A stretch of 64,000 nt of DNA, from positions 17,842 to 81,841 of the forward strand of contig CAMAUI010000003.1 in NCBI GenBank assembly GCA_945861385.1, in the 5' to 3' direction. This stretch comes from Prosthecobacter debontii (GTDB lineage Bacteria > Verrucomicrobiota > Verrucomicrobiia > Chthoniobacterales > Chthoniobacteraceae). Both the position numbers and the translations under genes were made by a program. Under the pieces are notes generated by a model. The model was given only the letters and a program-made list of their open reading frames with translations. It was not told the origin of the DNA and searched no databases. Positions within the stretch are counted from its first letter, which is position 1. Each line of letters starts with the position of its first letter. Shown piece by piece: positions 7,738 through 15,931 of the stretch.

Positions 7738-10125
7738 CTACTTCGCAGCCATTCGGCGCGCGATAAACTCGCGCACTTTTGGAATCTTGCACGCACCGAG
7801 CGCTTCCGCCGCCCAGCCCGCGTCGGCACCGACGATCGGTTCCGCTGCATACCAGTACATCAGCGGCAAATTCTGGTCGTCCTTGTCCTCTTCGTGCGCG
7901 AGCAGCGCGAGGACGATGGGTTTTCGCTGCTCGACCGTAAGCCGCTGGCACGCGCTCGCGAGCGCGAGGCGGACGATGGGAGATTTGTGCTTTGTCGCCA
8001 GATCCCGAAAAATCAGAGGTGCATCTTCGAGCATTGTCGGCTGCTCGCAGATGATTCTGACAAGCCAATTAGTCTCTTCAGGACTGTTCGCCTCACTGCT
8101 CAGCATCACGGCTGCCTGATATTCATCGCCAAAGATTCTGATGGCTTTCATGAACCAGATCACGGCGAGGCGCTTTGCTACCGGAAATTTGGTCATAGCT
8201 GGCAGGTATTTCTGAAATGCCTCCTCAATGTCGGGCGATACCCCAAAATAGGTCAAACGACCTAGAGCCTGTCGGGCAGCCCAGTGATCGTCACCTGTAA
8301 TTAAGTCTGCAAAAGACGCCTTCAATGTATGGGCGATTTTCACCGGCTTCACAATCTGCCCCTTCCTCGCCAGCCGGAAAATCCGCCCCGTCGTGTAATC
8401 ATGCGCCTCGCGCCGGTTGTTGTGGCATTGGTTCACGTCGTACCAGTCAATCATCCACAACGTCCCGTCGGGGCCTTCGCGGATGTCCACGATCTGGCTG
8501 GCCTTGTCGTTGAAGGCGATGAAGTCCGCGCCGTGGTGCGCGACGTAGCCGCTGCCCTTGCGCTCGAGGATGTCCATGTTGATGCGCGAGCCGTGGATGT
8601 TTCCCATCAGCACGCCGCCGCGCAGTTCCTTCGGCCACGAGGGATGCTGCAAAATGCACAGCCCGGCGTGCGCGTGGCCGCCGCCCGCGGCGTCGCTACG
8701 TCCGTTGCCGCCATGCGGGTTCCCGCCGAGGTAGTGGCGGTGATCGGCGATGGTCTTGATGTCGTCGTACGTGTGTGGATTGAAGTGCGAGCCCGCCTGG
8801 CGCGTGTAGCGCCCGCCGGGGATGATGTGGAAAAGATGCGGGATCACGCAGGCTTCGACGAACAGTTCGCCGTCCTCATTCCAATCCATGCCCCAAGGAT
8901 TGCTGGTGCCTTCGCCGAAGACCTCGAACGTGAACTTCTGCGGATGGAAACGCCAGACACCCGCGTTGATTTTCACGCGCTCTTTGTCCGCGGCACCGGG
9001 CTTGCCGACTTTGCTGTTTGTGAAGACGCCGTGGCAGCCGTAGAGCCAGCCGTCGGGACCCCAGTGAAAGGTGTTCAGCGTCTCGTGCGTGTCCTGGTAG
9101 CCCCAGCCGTCGAGCAGCACCTGCGGCGGACCGTCCGCTTTCGGGGCGTCCCAATTTTTCACCGGCACGAAAAGCAGGTACGGCGCGGCACCGAGCCACA
9201 CTCCGCCGTGGCCGACCTCGATGCCACTGACGAGGTTCAGCCCTTCCATGAAAACGGTGCGCTTGTCGTGCCTGCCGTCGCCATCAGTGTCCTCAAAGAC
9301 GATGACGCGGTCCTTGCCTCCCATCCCCGGCACGGTGCCCGGGGCGTCCTTGGCGCGGTTCGGGTAGGTCATGCCCTCGACGGCCCAAACGCGCCCGCGG
9401 TCATCGAGCGTGAATGCGATGGGGTTGATGATGTTCGGTTCGGCGGCGAAGACACGAAGCTCGTAGCCGTCGGGCACCTTCGCGGCGGCGGCGGCCTTCT
9501 CGGCAGACAGGCCGGCGTGCGCGATAACATCGGGCGAAAGCCCGGTGCCGGGCTTTTTCGCGATCTTCGCGGCGGGGAACTTCGGCTCGTCGGCATGAAA
9601 CACGAAGTCGTCGAAATTCACATGCCCCCAGCCACCGGTGTGCTCGTCCACGATGCGGATGAAAATCTCGCGCCCTTGCAGCTTGCGAAGATCCACGACG
9701 CTGCGGCGGAGGTTCTCCTCCTGGCTGCCCCAGACTTTGTGAAAGACCCTGCCATCATCCTTCGTGACGAGTTCGACGCGCGTTTTCTCGGTCTCGCCGC
9801 CCGCAGCGAGGAAACTCGCCCACGGCTGCGAGACCTTGAACGCAACCGACGAAAGCGTGCCGGCCGCCTTGTCGGATTTGGAAATCTCAAAGCCACCGAT
9901 CCAGTACTCGCCCGCATGACCACTGCTCATTTCCGCGCGGCGCTTCGCCACCGTGTCGCCCTTGATGGGCTGCCGTTCAAACGCATCGCCCGTCGCCGTC
10001 CAGCCGTCGAGCGTGCCCGTTTCAAAGCCGAGGTTCAGGGGCTTGCCGTCCACGCCCGTGACAGCGATGGGCTGCTGTGCGAGAGCGACGCTTCCGGCGA
10101 AAATCAGCGGGAGAAATATTTTCAT
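7738..10125 (-). CDS. PVC-type secreted dehydrogenase, no cytochrome domain visible
   Basis: The 795-residue protein begins with a signal peptide (MKIFLPLIFAGSVALAQ). An N-terminal carbohydrate-binding-like beta domain follows (LNLGFETGTLDGWTATGDAF onwards). Next is the six-bladed propeller typical of PVC-type 'membrane-bound dehydrogenase' proteins: DDRGRVWAVEGMTYPNR, FEDTDGDGRHDKRTVF and GPDGWLYGCHGVF. From about residue 600 come HEAT-like helical repeats. Family members often end in a cytochrome c domain with CxxCH. This one stops after VREFIARRMAAK and shows no CxxCH, so it either relies on a separate cytochrome or is a natural short form. The substrate is unknown; oxidation of sugars or alcohols in the periplasm is suspected for the family. 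Confidence 0.85.
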   Translation of the reverse strand: MKIFLPLIFAGSVALAQQPIAVTGVDGKPLNLGFETGTLDGWTATGDAFERQPIKGDTVAKRRAEMSSGHAGEYWIGGFEISKSDKAAGTLSSVAFKVSQPWASFLAAGGETEKTRVELVTKDDGRVFHKVWGSQEENLRRSVVDLRKLQGREIFIRIVDEHTGGWGHVNFDDFVFHADEPKFPAAKIAKKPGTGLSPDVIAHAGLSAEKAAAAAKVPDGYELRVFAAEPNIINPIAFTLDDRGRVWAVEGMTYPNRAKDAPGTVPGMGGKDRVIVFEDTDGDGRHDKRTVFMEGLNLVSGIEVGHGGVWLGAAPYLLFVPVKNWDAPKADGPPQVLLDGWGYQDTHETLNTFHWGPDGWLYGCHGVFTNSKVGKPGAADKERVKINAGVWRFHPQKFTFEVFGEGTSNPWGMDWNEDGELFVEACVIPHLFHIIPGGRYTRQAGSHFNPHTYDDIKTIADHRHYLGGNPHGGNGRSDAAGGGHAHAGLCILQHPSWPKELRGGVLMGNIHGSRINMDILERKGSGYVAHHGADFIAFNDKASQIVDIREGPDGTLWMIDWYDVNQCHNNRREAHDYTTGRIFRLARKGQIVKPVKIAHTLKASFADLITGDDHWAARQALGRLTYFGVSPDIEEAFQKYLPAMTKFPVAKRLAVIWFMKAIRIFGDEYQAAVMLSSEANSPEETNWLVRIICEQPTMLEDAPLIFRDLATKHKSPIVRLALASACQRLTVEQRKPIVLALLAHEEDKDDQNLPLMYWYAAEPIVGADAGWAAEALGACKIPKVREFIARRMAAK

Positions 10126-10182
10126 GATGCCCGTTCAGAACTCACGCCCAGCCGGATGGCAAGCCCAGCGACAGCCGGCAGG

Positions 10183-10809
10183 CTACTTTACCGGGGAGAC
10201 CGTCCGGCTTGATCGGAGTTGATCGAAACTCGGGAAATACGCCTCGATCAAATAGCTCTGCCCCGCGGCCATGCTCCGCGTGGAGATGGTCGCGGTGTAT
10301 TCGAGCCGTTCATCGGGATTGATGACGATGAAGCCCTGCTCCTTGTCCACCTTCTGGTCGTCGGACCACTTCGAGATCACCTTGCCGCCATCGCCCTTCA
10401 CCACCACCTCGATCCGCTGCGTGGTCGGGAAGTCGAGCTGCGCCGCAAATTTTCCCGTGTTCACGACGGTGACGATGACTTTCACCGAGCGGCTCTCCGA
10501 CAATTTCACCTGCGCGGGCTCCACGGCCATGCTCATCGAAAGCGCGCCCCACGGCTTTGCCTCGGCGGGTTTCTTTTTGCCGCCAAATGGCGAAGTCACG
10601 ACCTCCGCCGCCTTCGCGCCGGCCTTCTTGCCACCATCCACCGCGCGCTTGGTGCCCTTGACTGTGCTCGCCCACGCCCTTTCCCAGAACCCCGGTGTCG
10701 GCGCATGCGGCTGCTCCGCGGCCTGCGCGGCAGGGGCGGGCTTCGCCGGCTTCGCAGCATCGGCGCAAATTGGGACGCACAGGAGCACGGCGGTGAACAG
10801 CAATTTCAT
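10183..10809 (-). CDS. Secreted BsuPI-domain protein
   Basis: The start is the ATG at 10809 (MKLLFTAVLLCVPICADA), a signal peptide; the protein has 208 residues. A low-complexity Ala/Pro/Lys linker follows, containing GWERAW-type and GGKKKPAEAK segments. The C-terminal 110 residues match the BsuPI (intracellular proteinase inhibitor) fold: VVNTGKFAAQLDFPTTQRIEVVV, ISKWSDDQ and the terminal LIEAYFPSF. This immunoglobulin-like domain was first described in a Bacillus protease inhibitor, but in exported proteins it probably serves only as a beta-sandwich module. The gene is divergent from the secreted protein that starts at 10876. Confidence 0.75.
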   Translation of the reverse strand: MKLLFTAVLLCVPICADAAKPAKPAPAAQAAEQPHAPTPGFWERAWASTVKGTKRAVDGGKKAGAKAAEVVTSPFGGKKKPAEAKPWGALSMSMAVEPAQVKLSESRSVKVIVTVVNTGKFAAQLDFPTTQRIEVVVKGDGGKVISKWSDDQKVDKEQGFIVINPDERLEYTATISTRSMAAGQSYLIEAYFPSFDQLRSSRTVSPVK

Positions 10810-10875
10810 GAACGGGAATGTGCGCGACACGCATGCCGTGTTGCAAATCCCTTTTGCCCCATCCATTCCTCGCCC

Positions 10876-11502
10876 ATGAAAATCCGCAACGCTCTCGCCA
10901 TCACCGCCGCGGCACTCGCGCTCTGCGCACCCGCGGGCGCGATGTCGAAGAAACCGAAAGTCACAGTCCGCTTTCACGCCGAGGCCAACACGCGCGACTC
11001 CGGCACTTTCGCGATGCCCGCCCGCCTCGTTTACGCGCAGCGCGACGCGGTGATCAATCGCGTCCCGGAATTCAGCGAGCGGCAGATCGCGGCGATCTTC
11101 CCGTTCAAAACCGCCGACGGCACGTGGGGCTGCGTGTTCAAGCTGGATGAGCAGGGCCGCATCCGCCTCGAGACAATGAGCAACCAGCAGCGCGGCGCTG
11201 CCATCGTGGTCTTCATCGGCACAAAAACGGGCCAGCATCAGGTGATGGACATGGTCATTGACCGCCCCGTGACCACCGGAATCATCACCGTCCAGCGCGG
11301 ACTCACCGACCTCGAGGTCGAATTCCTCCGGAAAGATTTCCACGTCCTCGGCACCGTGAAAAAGGAAAAGCCGGCAAAGGAAAAGAAACAGGAAATCCCT
11401 GGAGCCATTGATCGCGAGCGCGACGCGCGAGAGAATCTGGCACGACAGAAGTCCGGCAAGCCTCCCGCCGCCGAAGCCACCGTTCCCCGCCTGCCGGATT
11501 GA
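10876..11502 (+). CDS. Secreted protein, unknown function
   Basis: The ORF track extends upstream into the neighbour; the real start is the ATG at 10876 (MKIRNALAITAAALALCAPAGA), a signal peptide. The protein has 208 residues. The mature part reads VTVRFHAEANTRDSGTFAMPARL, then a segment around IAAIFPFKTADGTWGCVFKLDEQG, and ends in a charged tail rich in Lys, Glu and Arg. No family is recognised. It lies 60 bp before galE on the same strand. The divergent BsuPI gene starts 66 bp away, so the two secreted proteins share a control region. Confidence 0.65.
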   Translation: MKIRNALAITAAALALCAPAGAMSKKPKVTVRFHAEANTRDSGTFAMPARLVYAQRDAVINRVPEFSERQIAAIFPFKTADGTWGCVFKLDEQGRIRLETMSNQQRGAAIVVFIGTKTGQHQVMDMVIDRPVTTGIITVQRGLTDLEVEFLRKDFHVLGTVKKEKPAKEKKQEIPGAIDRERDARENLARQKSGKPPAAEATVPRLPD

Positions 11503-11561
11503 TTCGCCGCTTCCCGGCTTTCTTCTTTCCCCCCAGCCGCGTGCGCGGATAAACGCGGGCG

Positions 11562-12533
11562 ATGCATATTTTCGTCACCGGCGGCGCCGGCTACATCGGC
11601 AGCATCTGCGTCGAGCAACTGCTTGATGCGGGGCACGCGGTCACCGTGTTCGACAATCTCACCGAAGGCCACCGCGCCGCCGTGGACCCGCGCGCAACCC
11701 TCATCGTCGGCGACCTCCAGCAGCGGAGCGACATCGGGGATGCGCTGGAAAAAGTTCGCCCCGACGCCGTCATGCACTTCGCCGCCAACGCCCTCGTCGG
11801 CGAGAGCATGACGGACCCCTCGAAATATTTTCGCAACAACGTCCATGGCGGCATCAACCTCCTCGACGCCATGCACGCCGCCGGCTGCAAGCGCCTCGTC
11901 TTCTCCAGCACCTGCGCCACCTTCGGCGTGCCCGAGCGCATGCCGATTGATGAAACGCTCCCCCAGCGCCCCATCAATCCCTACGGCGAGAGCAAGCTCA
12001 TCTTCGAGCAAATCCTCCGCTGGTATTCCGACATCCACGGCCTCACCTACGTCGCGCTCCGCTACTTCAACGCCGCCGGCGCCAGCGAAACCTTCGGCGA
12101 GGATCACCGCATCGAGACCCACCTCATCCCAAACGTCCTCAAAGTCGCCCTCGGCCAGAAGCCGCACGTCGAAATCTACGGCACCGACTACCCCACGCCC
12201 GACGGCACGTGCATCCGCGACTACATCCACATCCTCGACCTCGCGCAGGCGCACATGCTCGCCCTCACCGCCCCGCACAGCGCGAAATACAACCTCGGCA
12301 CCGGCGGCGGCACGAGCGTCCGCGAAATCATCGCCACCTGCGAAAATGTCACCGGCAAAAAAATCGCCGTCATCGAAAAGCCGCGCCGCCCCGGCGACCC
12401 ACCGCGCCTCATCGCCGGCTCGGAAAAAGTGCGCGCCGAACTTGGCTGGAAGCCGCAATTCCAAGACGTGGAAAAAATCATCGCCAGCGCCTGGGCGTGG
12501 CACGTGAGGCATCCGGTCGGCTACGGCGACTGA
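11562..12533 (+). CDS. galE: UDP-glucose 4-epimerase
   Basis: GalE interconverts UDP-glucose and UDP-galactose using bound NAD. The 323-residue protein starts with the Rossmann motif VTGGAGYIGS. It has the catalytic Ser/Thr segment FSSTCATFG and the YxxxK motif as NPYGESK. The substrate-binding GTDYPTPDGTCIRDYIHI and the C-terminal RPGDPPRLIAGS are typical of extended SDR epimerases. It ends a few bases before the convergent PafA-like gene. It probably supplies UDP-galactose for surface polysaccharide. Confidence 0.93.
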   Translation: MHIFVTGGAGYIGSICVEQLLDAGHAVTVFDNLTEGHRAAVDPRATLIVGDLQQRSDIGDALEKVRPDAVMHFAANALVGESMTDPSKYFRNNVHGGINLLDAMHAAGCKRLVFSSTCATFGVPERMPIDETLPQRPINPYGESKLIFEQILRWYSDIHGLTYVALRYFNAAGASETFGEDHRIETHLIPNVLKVALGQKPHVEIYGTDYPTPDGTCIRDYIHILDLAQAHMLALTAPHSAKYNLGTGGGTSVREIIATCENVTGKKIAVIEKPRRPGDPPRLIAGSEKVRAELGWKPQFQDVEKIIASAWAWHVRHPVGYGD

Positions 12534-12539
12534 ACACCG

Positions 12540-13940
12540 TTACGCCCGCTCCACAAGCGCGCGCACTTCGTTCTCGTAGGTGCAGAGCGGGTCGCCCATC
12601 GCCAGTGTCTGTTCATCGTTGGCCGTGACCGAGTCCCAGTCCACCACGTAGGGCATTCCCGTCTCGACGAACCACTGCACCGCAATGCCGCGCCCTTTTG
12701 CGCGCGTATCCTGCGGGGGCTCGCGCAGCGCGGTCTCGCGGCGGCTGCGGATGTTGAACCCGTCCACTTCCTCCGATGCCGGGAGCGCGAAAAACAGGCC
12801 GCGCGCCGGGTTGAGATTGTGGTACTCGAGGTCGAGGCTTTCGAGCCACGGATCATCCCATGCGAGCCCGTGCTCCGCGCGGAAAGTTTCGAGCAGCCAT
12901 TTTTTCGATGCCCAATCCACCGCCCCGATCATCGCCTCGGTGTCATCGCGCCGCAATGCATCGAGCACCCATGCCCACTGTTCGAGAATCCAGTCGGTCT
13001 CCTCGTCCCGCCCCGCCAGGACCTCGACCGCCGTCGCGTGGAATTTCTCCTGCACCCCCAGCGCAGTCTCCCCGCGCCCGCTTTCGAGCGCCACCGGCGC
13101 GTCCGCCCGGCCAGCGCGGGAGATCGTGCGCGTGGCCATCACGGCGTCCTCCAGCATCACGCTCTGCGGCAGGCGCCCCTCCTCGATCAACGCGAGCACC
13201 AGATGCGTCGTGCCCACTTTCAGCGCAGTGGCAAGGGGCGACATGTTCGAGTCGCCGATGAGCAGATGCAGCCTGCGAAACCGCCGGTAATCCGCCAGCG
13301 GCTCGTCGCGCGCGTTGATGATCGCACGGTTGAACTGCACCCACTGATACACATCGTTCATGATGTGATCCGCGCGCTGGCTGAGCTGGAAATCCACCTT
13401 TCCAAACGGCGGCAGCGGATCCACCTCGCACGCCTGCGGCGACGCCTGGCCCACCCTGCCCGCGCCCGCGAAAATCTGCCTCGTCGCGAGGAACGACAGC
13501 AGCGCGCCCATCCGCTCGCGCGTGAACTCCGTCTCGCGCCGCATCGAATAATTCTCGTGGCAGCCAAACGTCGCGCCCGTGTGATGGTCCACGTTGTTCT
13601 TCAAAAATGCCACATCCTCGCGCACCCCCATCGCATCCAGCGCCGACTGCACGAGCGCATCGCCCGCAAGGTCGTAAGTCACAAGATCCCGCACCGTCCG
13701 GCACTCCGGCGTCGCGTATTCGAGGTGGCCCATGTCGAGATACATGCGCCCGCCATTCAGCAGGAACCCGCCATTCCCCGGCGGCTCCTCATAGTCGCGG
13801 TGGTGGAGATCAATCGCACCGGCGCGCGCCTTTTTGAAAAGATGATTCCTCACCCGCGCCGGCCAGGACTCCGCGCCCCGATCCGCCTCGTTGGAAACGA
13901 GGCAGCCGTATTCCGTTTCAAGGCCGACGACGCGGTTCAT
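12540..13940 (-). CDS. PafA/Dop-family ligase of a Pup- or UBact-like system
   Basis: The 466-residue protein belongs to the glutamine-synthetase-related Pup ligase/deamidase family. It starts with VGLETEYG; NGGRMYLDMGHLEYATPEC carries the catalytic Asp, KNNVDHHTGATFGCHENY follows, then INARDEPLADYRRFRRLHLL and GDSNMS. The spacing between ETEYG and the NGG strand is short, as in the ligase PafA; Dop has a long extra loop there. GDSNMS and the C-terminal PPQDTRAKGRG..VVDWDSV also resemble PafA. The family attaches a small protein (Pup, or UBact in several non-actinobacterial phyla) to lysines of substrates. No Pup/UBact, proteasome or Mpa/ARC gene is visible in this window. The gene starts 10 bp after the zinc-ribbon gene, so the two form one unit. 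Confidence 0.88.
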   Translation of the reverse strand: MNRVVGLETEYGCLVSNEADRGAESWPARVRNHLFKKARAGAIDLHHRDYEEPPGNGGFLLNGGRMYLDMGHLEYATPECRTVRDLVTYDLAGDALVQSALDAMGVREDVAFLKNNVDHHTGATFGCHENYSMRRETEFTRERMGALLSFLATRQIFAGAGRVGQASPQACEVDPLPPFGKVDFQLSQRADHIMNDVYQWVQFNRAIINARDEPLADYRRFRRLHLLIGDSNMSPLATALKVGTTHLVLALIEEGRLPQSVMLEDAVMATRTISRAGRADAPVALESGRGETALGVQEKFHATAVEVLAGRDEETDWILEQWAWVLDALRRDDTEAMIGAVDWASKKWLLETFRAEHGLAWDDPWLESLDLEYHNLNPARGLFFALPASEEVDGFNIRSRRETALREPPQDTRAKGRGIAVQWFVETGMPYVVDWDSVTANDEQTLAMGDPLCTYENEVRALVERA

Positions 13941-13950
13941 CGTCCGCCTC

Positions 13951-14658
13951 CTACGTCTCGAGATAAAGAATCCGCCCGCAGTTGAGGCAGTGCGTCACGT
14001 CCTTTGCCGATTTCACCGCATGCACGATGTGCGTCTGCGCCTTCACGTGGCAGCCCTGGCAGATCTCATTCGCGAGCGCGGCGATCGCCAGCGCGTCCTT
14101 CTTGTCAAAGAGCCGCTGATACGTATCGAGCAAATCCTCATCCACCCCGGCGGCAAGTTTCGCGCGCTCCGCGGTGATCTCCTCGCGCTGCCCCCCGATC
14201 GCCTTGATCTTCGAATCAAGGTCGGCGATCTGCCGCTCCACCATCCCCCGGGTTTCGCTCGCCGCCTTGTCCGCCGCGGCGATCACCACCTTCTGCGCCT
14301 CCGCGGCCTCCATCAGCGCCAGTTCCTGATCCTCAAGCCCGGCGATTTCCTTCTTCAGCGTTTCGATCTGGTGGTCGAACGCCTGATACTCGTCATTCTT
14401 CTTCGTCCCGAGCTTCTGGTTCTCGTACTTCGAGATCCGCTCGTTCAGCGACCCCACGGAATTTTCGAGTTCCTTGCGCTTCACCTCGATCTCCTTCGCC
14501 CGCAGCTTCGCGGCATCCAGCGCCGCCGCAGTCCCGGCCAGCTTTGCCTCCAGCGCCTTCCTTTCATGCGGCGCGTTTTTCAATTCGGTGTTGAGTTGCC
14601 GCAATTTGCGGTCGCGGTCCTGGATGATGAGAAGCTCGGTGACGGCGGGCAGAATCAT
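13951..14658 (-). CDS. Coiled-coil zinc-ribbon protein, CT398-like
   Basis: The 235-residue protein is a long antiparallel-type coiled coil (residues about 10-175) ending in a C4 zinc ribbon, CQGC then CLNCGR near the C-terminus. The central KKNDEYQAFDHQIETLKKEI is typical of the family named after chlamydial CT398, whose actinobacterial relatives sit near RNase H genes. CT398 has been reported to bind sigma-54 and secretion chaperones; the general role is unsettled. The gene directly precedes the PafA-like ligase with a 10-bp gap on the same strand. That arrangement is of interest because a coiled coil is what Mpa/ARC uses to bind Pup, but any such link here is inference. Confidence 0.85.
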   Translation of the reverse strand: MILPAVTELLIIQDRDRKLRQLNTELKNAPHERKALEAKLAGTAAALDAAKLRAKEIEVKRKELENSVGSLNERISKYENQKLGTKKNDEYQAFDHQIETLKKEIAGLEDQELALMEAAEAQKVVIAAADKAASETRGMVERQIADLDSKIKAIGGQREEITAERAKLAAGVDEDLLDTYQRLFDKKDALAIAALANEICQGCHVKAQTHIVHAVKSAKDVTHCLNCGRILYLET

Positions 14659-14758
14659 GTCCGGCGACGATGCGCGGACGAGGGCGGCACGTCAACTGCG
14701 CGGCAAAAGATTACCGCAAGCCCCGCCCGGCCAGTCCCACGACAGGCCCCTCTCCCGC

Positions 14759-15682
14759 TCAATAGAGCATGTTGTCCTCGGGCGGCTTGGACTTCTCGAT
14801 CTTCTCCGCCTTGAGCACCGAGATACGCCGGCCCTTCTCCACCGGGAAGGTCGCCGTGCCGGTGATCTTCACCCACGTCATTTCCGGAAAATCCGGCAGC
14901 TTGTCCGCCTCGATCATCGTCGCGATCGGCCGCGCATCCGCCGCACAGCACGTCATGAACATCCGCACGCCCTTGAACCGCTTCGCACCGCCCGTCCCCG
15001 AGCTCTCCGGCATGTACTGCACAACCAACTCCACTTTCTTCCCCTCGAAATCCTTCCGCAGCACCTGATCCTGCGCCGCGTAGAGCAGGTCGAGCACCTC
15101 GGCAATGATGTTCCCGTCCGACGACCGCTGGAGGTAATCCGCGAAAGTCTGCGTCCCTGCGTCCGCCGGATGCTTCTTCGCATTTGCATCCTCCGGCGGC
15201 TGGCTCCCGGGTGCGACCGGCAGCGGCAGCGGCGGCGGCTCAGAAATCTTCCCCTTCGCGATCACATCAGCCTCGCGCGCCGCATCCAGCTTTGCCTGCC
15301 GCGCCTTCGAAGCACCGCCGAGCGACGATGCATCCGTGCTCACCGTCGCATTCTTCACCGCGTTCACGCTGTATTCGCCAGGGTTGAATTTCGCCGCCAG
15401 CGTCAGCGGGAAAATGAGCACCGCAAACGTGAGCAGCTTCCCCGCGTTGAGCCGGGACAGCCCATGCCCGCAATCGTTCGCCGAGCAGCACGACGCATCC
15501 GCCTTGAACAGCGCAAACACCAGCGCCATCAGCGCCAGCACCACTCCCGCGATGAGCGCGAACACCCGGAACTGCGGCGCCAGCAGATCACGCATGCGAT
15601 CACTCTGGTGGTAGAAAAGCAGCACCCCGCTCCACGTCGCAAGCGTCACACACGGCAGCCATCGGGCAAAAAAGGAGTTCAT
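14759..15682 (-). CDS. DUF1980/TIGR03943-like membrane-anchored protein
   Basis: The start chosen is the ATG at 15682 (MNSFFARWLPCVTLATWSGVLL), giving 307 residues. Two or three N-terminal membrane segments surround a Cys/His cluster, CCSANDCGHG near residue 70, that could bind metal. A Pro-rich linker leads to a C-terminal beta domain (VELVVQYMPESSG, VRMFMTCCAADARPI, TWVKITGTATFPV). This layout fits the DUF1980/TIGR03943 proteins that pair with a permease (YcgQ with YcgR in Bacillus). The permease gene normally lies alongside; none is seen here. The second CC pair in the C-terminal domain is also conserved in that family. Confidence 0.7.
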   Translation of the reverse strand: MNSFFARWLPCVTLATWSGVLLFYHQSDRMRDLLAPQFRVFALIAGVVLALMALVFALFKADASCCSANDCGHGLSRLNAGKLLTFAVLIFPLTLAAKFNPGEYSVNAVKNATVSTDASSLGGASKARQAKLDAAREADVIAKGKISEPPPLPLPVAPGSQPPEDANAKKHPADAGTQTFADYLQRSSDGNIIAEVLDLLYAAQDQVLRKDFEGKKVELVVQYMPESSGTGGAKRFKGVRMFMTCCAADARPIATMIEADKLPDFPEMTWVKITGTATFPVEKGRRISVLKAEKIEKSKPPEDNMLY

Positions 15683-15829
15683 GGCGGCAACCGTAGCCCG
15701 TGGAGAGGAAAAGGAAAGCCGCCTGTTCAATGCGATGGGGCGGCGGACGCATCTCAGTTTTTAGCACCGCTGCGGGCGGAAGTTTTCACCTCTGGAGCGT
15801 GTCATGCACTTTGAACGAGCGTGGGCGGA

Positions 15830-15891
15830 GAACGCCAAAGGCGTTCCATCCTTCAGCCCTGGGCTGGTGGACAAAACGCCGTTGGCGTTTT
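15830..15891. repeat. Cluster of three short palindromes
   Basis: In the gap between the DUF1980-like gene and the methyltransferase three palindromes follow each other: GAACGCCAAAGGCGTTC at 15830-15846, CAGCCCTGGGCTG at 15854-15866, and AAAACGCCGTTGGCGTTTT at 15873-15891. The first and third share the stem word ACGCC/GGCGT. This is one of several palindromic clusters in the window and probably a copy of a repetitive element rather than a terminator, because there is no clear T tract. Confidence 0.65.
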
Positions 15892-15931
15892 CACTCATCC
15901 TGCAAAATTCATGGCAGGCTCTAGTCACGCC

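Noticed and set aside
12533-14760. A gene for a Pup or UBact tag near the PafA-like ligase.
   Set aside because: No small frame with the expected C-terminus (as far as I remember it, RYRQRSG-like or GGE/GGQ) is seen in these gaps or elsewhere in the track.
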